This document shows positions 60,563 through 64,000 of a stretch of DNA of 64,000 nt, in pieces (within the stretch, counting starts at the first letter, position 1; every line of letters starts with the position of its first letter). The position numbers and the translations under genes are program-made. The stretch lies in NCBI GenBank assembly GCA_963824345.1, contig CAWGOZ010000002.1, positions 372,001-436,000 of the forward strand. Reading direction: 5' to 3'. The notes under the pieces were generated by a model that saw nothing but the letters and a program-made list of their open reading frames with translations, did no database searches and had not been told where the DNA came from. This DNA is from Palsa-89 sp963824345. Its GTDB lineage: Bacteria; Acidobacteriota; Terriglobia; Bryobacterales; Bryobacteraceae.

Positions 60563-61149
60563 GGTAGTGGGTCAGTTTGAAAATTCGGCGTTTGAAAATT
60601 CAGCGGTGTGCTACTTCGAATCTTGCTGCCCACGAGGGGTAGAGACGACATCGACGGCAATGGCCCACGAGTTGCGAACGGCAAGCGCAAGCAACGACAG
60701 CATACCGGCAGCCACCAAGGTGAGTCCGCGTTGCGGGGCGCGGAAGATCAAGACTCCTCCGAATACCTGGACTCCGTATGCCGCAAACGGAGCTACCGCG
60801 TAAACGATCCAGTCCTGCAGCTCGTAGTAACTCTTCTTATCTCCCCCCACAATGCGAAAGAAGGACCCCGAGTAAACTAAGCCGGCGAAACCCCCAAGGC
60901 AACTGCACAGAGAGGCCGTCAACCGAGTGTGGTTCGGGAAGCTCAGAAGCGCGGCGAGGCAAAACACGGACGCGAAATAGATGACCGTGGGCGTGAGGTA
61001 GATGTGGATCTTTGCGGCGTCTCCGGACCTTCGCTCAACCGCGAGTGCGATTACGACGAACATCAGCCCGAGCAGGGTCGCGGCTGACCCCGACATGAGG
61101 AGATAGAAATTCGCCCATCGCTCCAGTTCATTCATACCGACCCACTACC
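60563..61149. mobile_element. Probable second element, passenger only, right end degenerate
   Basis: The exact 21-bp left inverted repeat lies at 60563-60583, preceded by AGTTTCGT. A partial right end (GACCCACTACC at 61139-61149) lies 14 bases beyond the start of the enclosed membrane protein gene. No transposase is inside and no AGTTTCGT follows the right end, so the element is decayed or the right match is chance. A 15-bp direct repeat (GTTTGAAAATTC core) occurs at 60575-60604. Confidence 0.5.
60611..61135 (-). CDS. Four-helix integral membrane protein, unknown function
   Basis: A 174-aa protein with four or five hydrophobic segments (FYLLMSGSAATLLGLMFVVI, TPTVIYFASVFCLAALLSF, SLCSCLGGFAGLVYSGSFF, YAVAPFAAYGVQVFGGVLIF, LVAAGMLSLLALAV). 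No motif recognised; it resembles small acidobacterial membrane proteins beginning NELERWANFYL. It nearly fills the interval between inverted-repeat copies at 60563 and 61139, so it may be a passenger of a second element. Confidence 0.7.
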   Translation of the reverse strand: MNELERWANFYLLMSGSAATLLGLMFVVIALAVERRSGDAAKIHIYLTPTVIYFASVFCLAALLSFPNHTRLTASLCSCLGGFAGLVYSGSFFRIVGGDKKSYYELQDWIVYAVAPFAAYGVQVFGGVLIFRAPQRGLTLVAAGMLSLLALAVRNSWAIAVDVVSTPRGQQDSK

Positions 61150-61187
61150 GGGAACTCCACACGGCTGCCAAGGGCTCGCGCATAAGA

Positions 61188-62255
61188 CTACGCAGCGCGC
61201 GGCACCAGGCGAGGCGCACTTTCAGCCAAACGGAGCAACGCAAGCGTATTGGTCGAGAAAATCTTCTCGCGATCCTTAGCGTCAGTGATCGTGTCGTCTA
61301 CAAGATCGATATGCAGCTTCGGGCTCATTGGAACCGGCCCGAAATCGGTTCCGAACAGCACGCGGTCCGCGCCGCACATTTCGATCATGGCTTTAAGGCC
61401 GATCGCACTTGGACCCATGGTGTCCACATAGATATTGGACTTGAAATATTCCGAGGGCTTACGGAGGTTTTTATCCACCTTCTGGATCGGAGGGTTTTGA
61501 ATGTTTTTGTAGTTCAACTCCCAGTTCCAATCGAGTCTGCAAACCACGGGGGCGAGGGCTCCGCCCATGTGAACGAAAAGAACCTTGAGTTTTGGGTATT
61601 TATCGAAGACGCCGCTAAAGATCATGCGGGCCGCCGACAGCGCCGTATCGAATGGCCGGCCTACGGCTTCGATCAGCCTGTACTGCTGCATGCAGGCCGC
61701 GCCTATCGATACCAGGGGCGGATGAATATGAACCAGAACATCTTTGTCCTGCGCGTACTCCCATAGCCATTTGGCTTTGGGGGAGTCGAGAAAAATCTGA
61801 TCCGGACCGGCGCCGTAGCTGGTCGAAATGCTGATGCAGCAAGCTTCTTTTTTGGAAATCAACGGATCAATGACAGCGCGCGTATTCTCTTCCAGCGCAT
61901 GAGCGTTGGCCATGCAGGCAACCTCATCGGGGAATCTGTCGCGAAGCTCGAAGGACTCGTCGTGCAGGAACTTGAGCGTGTCGACGGTGCTGGCTTTAAT
62001 GATGTGCTGGGCGAACGTCTCCACCTCGCCGCCATAGCTGTTCACACAAGACGATACCCCGCTCTGCCGCTGAATCTCCATCGAATAATCAACGTCAACC
62101 GACTCGCGATAGAAAAACATTTCGCCGGCATTGGCCTGCGGCAACGGCTTCGAGTCGTCAAAGCCTATATTCTCGACGAACTTCTGGCGCAGCTTCGGGC
62201 CGAAAATGTGCCGGTGCGTGTCGATGATGTTTCTGGGGGCTTTGGATTGGGTCAT
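61188..62255 (-). CDS. Amidohydrolase_2 family protein (ACMSD-like)
   Basis: A 355-aa TIM-barrel metal hydrolase of the amidohydrolase-2/ACMSD group. IDTHRHIFGP gives the metal ligands His14 and His16, VLVHIHPP a third His, VLFVHMGG a fourth, and VLFGTDFGPVP the metal Asp. The group includes decarboxylases and hydrolases of aromatic or lactone substrates. No signal peptide. It stands alone on the minus strand just outside the mobile region; substrate unknown. Confidence 0.88.
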   Translation of the reverse strand: MTQSKAPRNIIDTHRHIFGPKLRQKFVENIGFDDSKPLPQANAGEMFFYRESVDVDYSMEIQRQSGVSSCVNSYGGEVETFAQHIIKASTVDTLKFLHDESFELRDRFPDEVACMANAHALEENTRAVIDPLISKKEACCISISTSYGAGPDQIFLDSPKAKWLWEYAQDKDVLVHIHPPLVSIGAACMQQYRLIEAVGRPFDTALSAARMIFSGVFDKYPKLKVLFVHMGGALAPVVCRLDWNWELNYKNIQNPPIQKVDKNLRKPSEYFKSNIYVDTMGPSAIGLKAMIEMCGADRVLFGTDFGPVPMSPKLHIDLVDDTITDAKDREKIFSTNTLALLRLAESAPRLVPRAA

Positions 62256-62391
62256 TTGGATCTTTCAGGTGCACTCAGAGATCCATTCGCGCTGACCATG
62301 CAGGCGGCCTAACCCGGCGGGGCGTAGAGCGACTGGCCTGACCATCTAAGGTCGTTTGGCCGCAGGCGGTCACAATTTCCGCGCGGGAGTG

Positions 62392-63405
62392 TTACATCTT
62401 CAACGCAAAATCCAGAACCGTGCGCGCGTTCAGCTCCGGATCCCGCCCCAGGTGAACGCGGCAGACGCGCGAGCGCCGCAGCAGTTGATTGCAGTTTCTC
62501 AGGCGCGACAGACCCAGTTTGGTCTGTTTCAAAAGCTCCCAGCCACTCGACCGTAAAATGAACTCCAAGCCCTGAAACAGCCCCACGCCCACCACGCAGT
62601 TCCCGACACAAGCCCGAAGTCCGGAGAGTCTGCCGGCTTCTTCGATCCGGCATTCGTTATTTAAGGTTCGGGCGCCAATCAGCACCAGTCCAGGCAGAGC
62701 CGAAGCCGCCACGCGATCTTGGAAATAACTATAGTTCACCAAGTGCTTCGGCCCGAACTCCATGCGGTGAATCAGACGGCGGTGTTCGGACGGGATGGTG
62801 TGTTCAGATCCGGGCAGTAACCCCAGCCTGAGCGGATAAGCGAAGACCCGGCCTTGTCGATCGATGAACGGCGAATCGTCCGAGAGGATTTTCACTTCCG
62901 GATGCTGCACCAGATGCAAACCGAGAGTACTTTTGCCGCCGCCCATCGGCAACAGGACCAGCACGGCTCGGTCCTTCACCACCACTCCCAGCGCATGCAT
63001 GCGATGCAGCCCGCGGCGGTCCAGAGACTGGCCGATTTGCGAGAGCAAATAAAGGTAGGTGGCCTCATACAGCAGGTTTGGATCGCGGCCGTACAGTTTC
63101 AGGTTTCCGGTCTCTTCGTCCTGGATGCCCAGCGCCTGTCCGTGGTAGTCGATGTAGCGGCGCGATCCACGCCGGTAAACCACATTCCGGGGCGTGTAGA
63201 CCACGGCGTCGGTGTCCGGCAAGTCACCGAGTGGAGGGTCGGCACAATAGAGTTCGATTACGACGCCTTGGTCTGATGGAGGAGCGGCGAAGAATGCAAA
63301 GTCCTGGCGAATGCCCTCCACCGGTTCGTCCACCGAGCCGCGTACCGTGAATCGATACTCGTAGACATTGAAGCTGACTTCCAAGAGAAATCTATTCTCT
63401 CTCAA
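62392..63405 (-). CDS. HPr-kinase-like P-loop protein
   Basis: A 337-aa protein starting at TTG 63405. Residues 153-160 (PMGGGKST) form a P-loop in a context like the C-terminal kinase domain of HprK (VLVLLPMGGGKSTLGLHLVQ, ILSDDSPFIDRQGRVFAYPL). The N-terminal 130 aa are beta-rich and unlike HprK. Such stand-alone HprK-like proteins occur near nucleotidyltransferase and peptide or polysaccharide clusters. There is no PTS gene nearby. It starts 9 bases after the upstream gene, so both are likely co-transcribed. Confidence 0.75.
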   Translation of the reverse strand: MRENRFLLEVSFNVYEYRFTVRGSVDEPVEGIRQDFAFFAAPPSDQGVVIELYCADPPLGDLPDTDAVVYTPRNVVYRRGSRRYIDYHGQALGIQDEETGNLKLYGRDPNLLYEATYLYLLSQIGQSLDRRGLHRMHALGVVVKDRAVLVLLPMGGGKSTLGLHLVQHPEVKILSDDSPFIDRQGRVFAYPLRLGLLPGSEHTIPSEHRRLIHRMEFGPKHLVNYSYFQDRVAASALPGLVLIGARTLNNECRIEEAGRLSGLRACVGNCVVGVGLFQGLEFILRSSGWELLKQTKLGLSRLRNCNQLLRRSRVCRVHLGRDPELNARTVLDFALKM

Positions 63406-63414
63406 AAGCAGTTC

Positions 63415-64000
63415 TCAAAACAGGCTTAAGGCGTGCAAGTTTTTCCAAGCGTCCAGCACATGTTTGTTGCGCTCCCAACCGTCGAACTGGAATTCCTGAA
63501 GAAAGTCCCGGCCATAAACTACCGCCAGGTCTTCGCTGTCCACCACCAGTTCCCTGCTCTTGAACAGATGATCCAGCGTGAAACACAGGCGGTAGAGCGA
63601 ATACGGATACCAGCCGCCCGAGAAGGTCCGATACGACAGATACAAAAAGAACTCGCGGAGTTTCTGTTGTAATTCCTGAAACAGCGGCTCTTGGATTTCC
63701 TGAGCGGCATTGCGATCGCCATACAGGCAATGGCCGAAAGCTTTGCACAGCCATGGCTCTAACAGCGCCACGCGGCTCAGGCCTCGCAGTCTTCCGCGCA
63801 TGGAGGCTTGGGTACCCAAGAGCAGATCGAACTCCAGGCCCCGAAACATTTTGAGAAGCGCCCGGATAGCTGTCCGGCATTCGTCGCGCGAAGCGGCCGG
63901 CTTCAGATTCACAAGCAGATGGGGCTTATGGTCTTGATGCGAGCTGGGATAAACCCATACGCTTTCCACTCCGCGGCGCGCAGCGGCAGGTAGGTCCGCT
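63415..64000 (-). CDS. Hypothetical protein, cut by the window end
   Basis: The C-terminal part of a larger protein (about 195 codons visible). The frame remains open to the window edge, with ADLPAAARRGVESVWVY upstream of a possible internal GTG start at 63969. Residues include LLVNLKPAASRDECRTAIRA, LLKMFRGLEFDLLLGTQASM and a Tyr/Phe-rich helical tail (FFLYLSYRTFSGGWYPYSLY). It may belong to the nucleotidyltransferase-like proteins seen beside HprK-like genes, but I cannot confirm the domain. Confidence 0.6.
   Translation of the reverse strand, partial: ADLPAAARRGVESVWVYPSSHQDHKPHLLVNLKPAASRDECRTAIRALLKMFRGLEFDLLLGTQASMRGRLRGLSRVALLEPWLCKAFGHCLYGDRNAAQEIQEPLFQELQQKLREFFLYLSYRTFSGGWYPYSLYRLCFTLDHLFKSRELVVDSEDLAVVYGRDFLQEFQFDGWERNKHVLDAWKNLHALSLF

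Noticed and set aside
60542..60575. Intrinsic terminator
   Set aside because: The 14-bp stem is not followed by a T tract on either strand and is fully explained by two abutting inverted-repeat ends.

Overview
The window looks like a chromosomal contig from a high-GC acidobacterium, most likely a Bryobacterales / Candidatus Solibacter-like member of the Acidobacteriota. The evidence is a TIGR03437 (Solibacter C-terminal) domain protein, several carboxypeptidase-regulatory-domain proteins, very large secreted Ig-like repeat proteins, bacillithiol-type BshC and dispersed palindromic repeats. This placement is inference from gene content; no 16S or marker phylogeny is available here.

Region by region. 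1-3 kb: hemL, preceded by a 47-bp tandem repeat that copies its ribosome binding site and start codon, then a MauE/DoxX-thioredoxin membrane protein. 3.4-8.3 kb: a compact restriction-modification / defence island on the + strand (ribbon-helix-helix regulator, C5 cytosine methylase, DUF4928 protein, Vsr endonuclease, Z1-domain ATPase). 8.4-10.8 kb: decayed accessory DNA, with a frameshifted secreted protein and an AbrB-PIN toxin-antitoxin pair whose PIN toxin has been scrambled by a small inversion. 10.8-20.1 kb: mostly housekeeping (ltaE-hemW-cyaY operon, bshC, tRNA-Leu, APC permease, 6-phosphogluconate dehydrogenase, HIT hydrolase, ABC-2 permease). 20.1-31 kb: accessory genes including a multicopy-type small protein and a broken second copy, an AbrB/Doc pair with a frameshifted Doc, a 1449-aa TIGR03437/LamG protein, a STAS protein, SDR, VOC and hydrolase genes, ending in an ABC ATPase that may be the displaced partner of the permease at 20 kb. 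31-43 kb: secreted proteins, an amidase, a phosphodiesterase-like enzyme and a 2310-aa repeat protein. 43-57.5 kb: mostly core genes (dapF, glycosyltransferase, PfkB kinase, DUF1223, murB, DUF2461, TPR protein, MFS, mfd, rfaE2).

57.7-61.2 kb is the most unusual part. A 2,793-bp IS1-type element (57723-60515) has perfect 21-bp terminal inverted repeats and a perfect 8-bp target duplication (AGTTTCGT). It carries, besides its DDE transposase, several passenger genes, including a predicted Ntn-hydrolase with the Thr/Asp/Lys pattern of HslV/proteasome beta subunits. Two of its genes have leaderless-looking promoters of matching geometry with the same palindromic operator (in opposite orientation) between -35 and -10. 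Next to it are a collapsed 31-bp element remnant at the same target sequence and a probable second passenger-only element with a membrane protein gene. The window ends with an ACMSD-like amidohydrolase, an HPr-kinase-like protein and a truncated gene.

Several genes carry single-base frameshifts (8.4-10.2 kb, Doc at 21.4 kb, exported protein at 58.1 kb). These may be real decay or assembly error; reads would decide.
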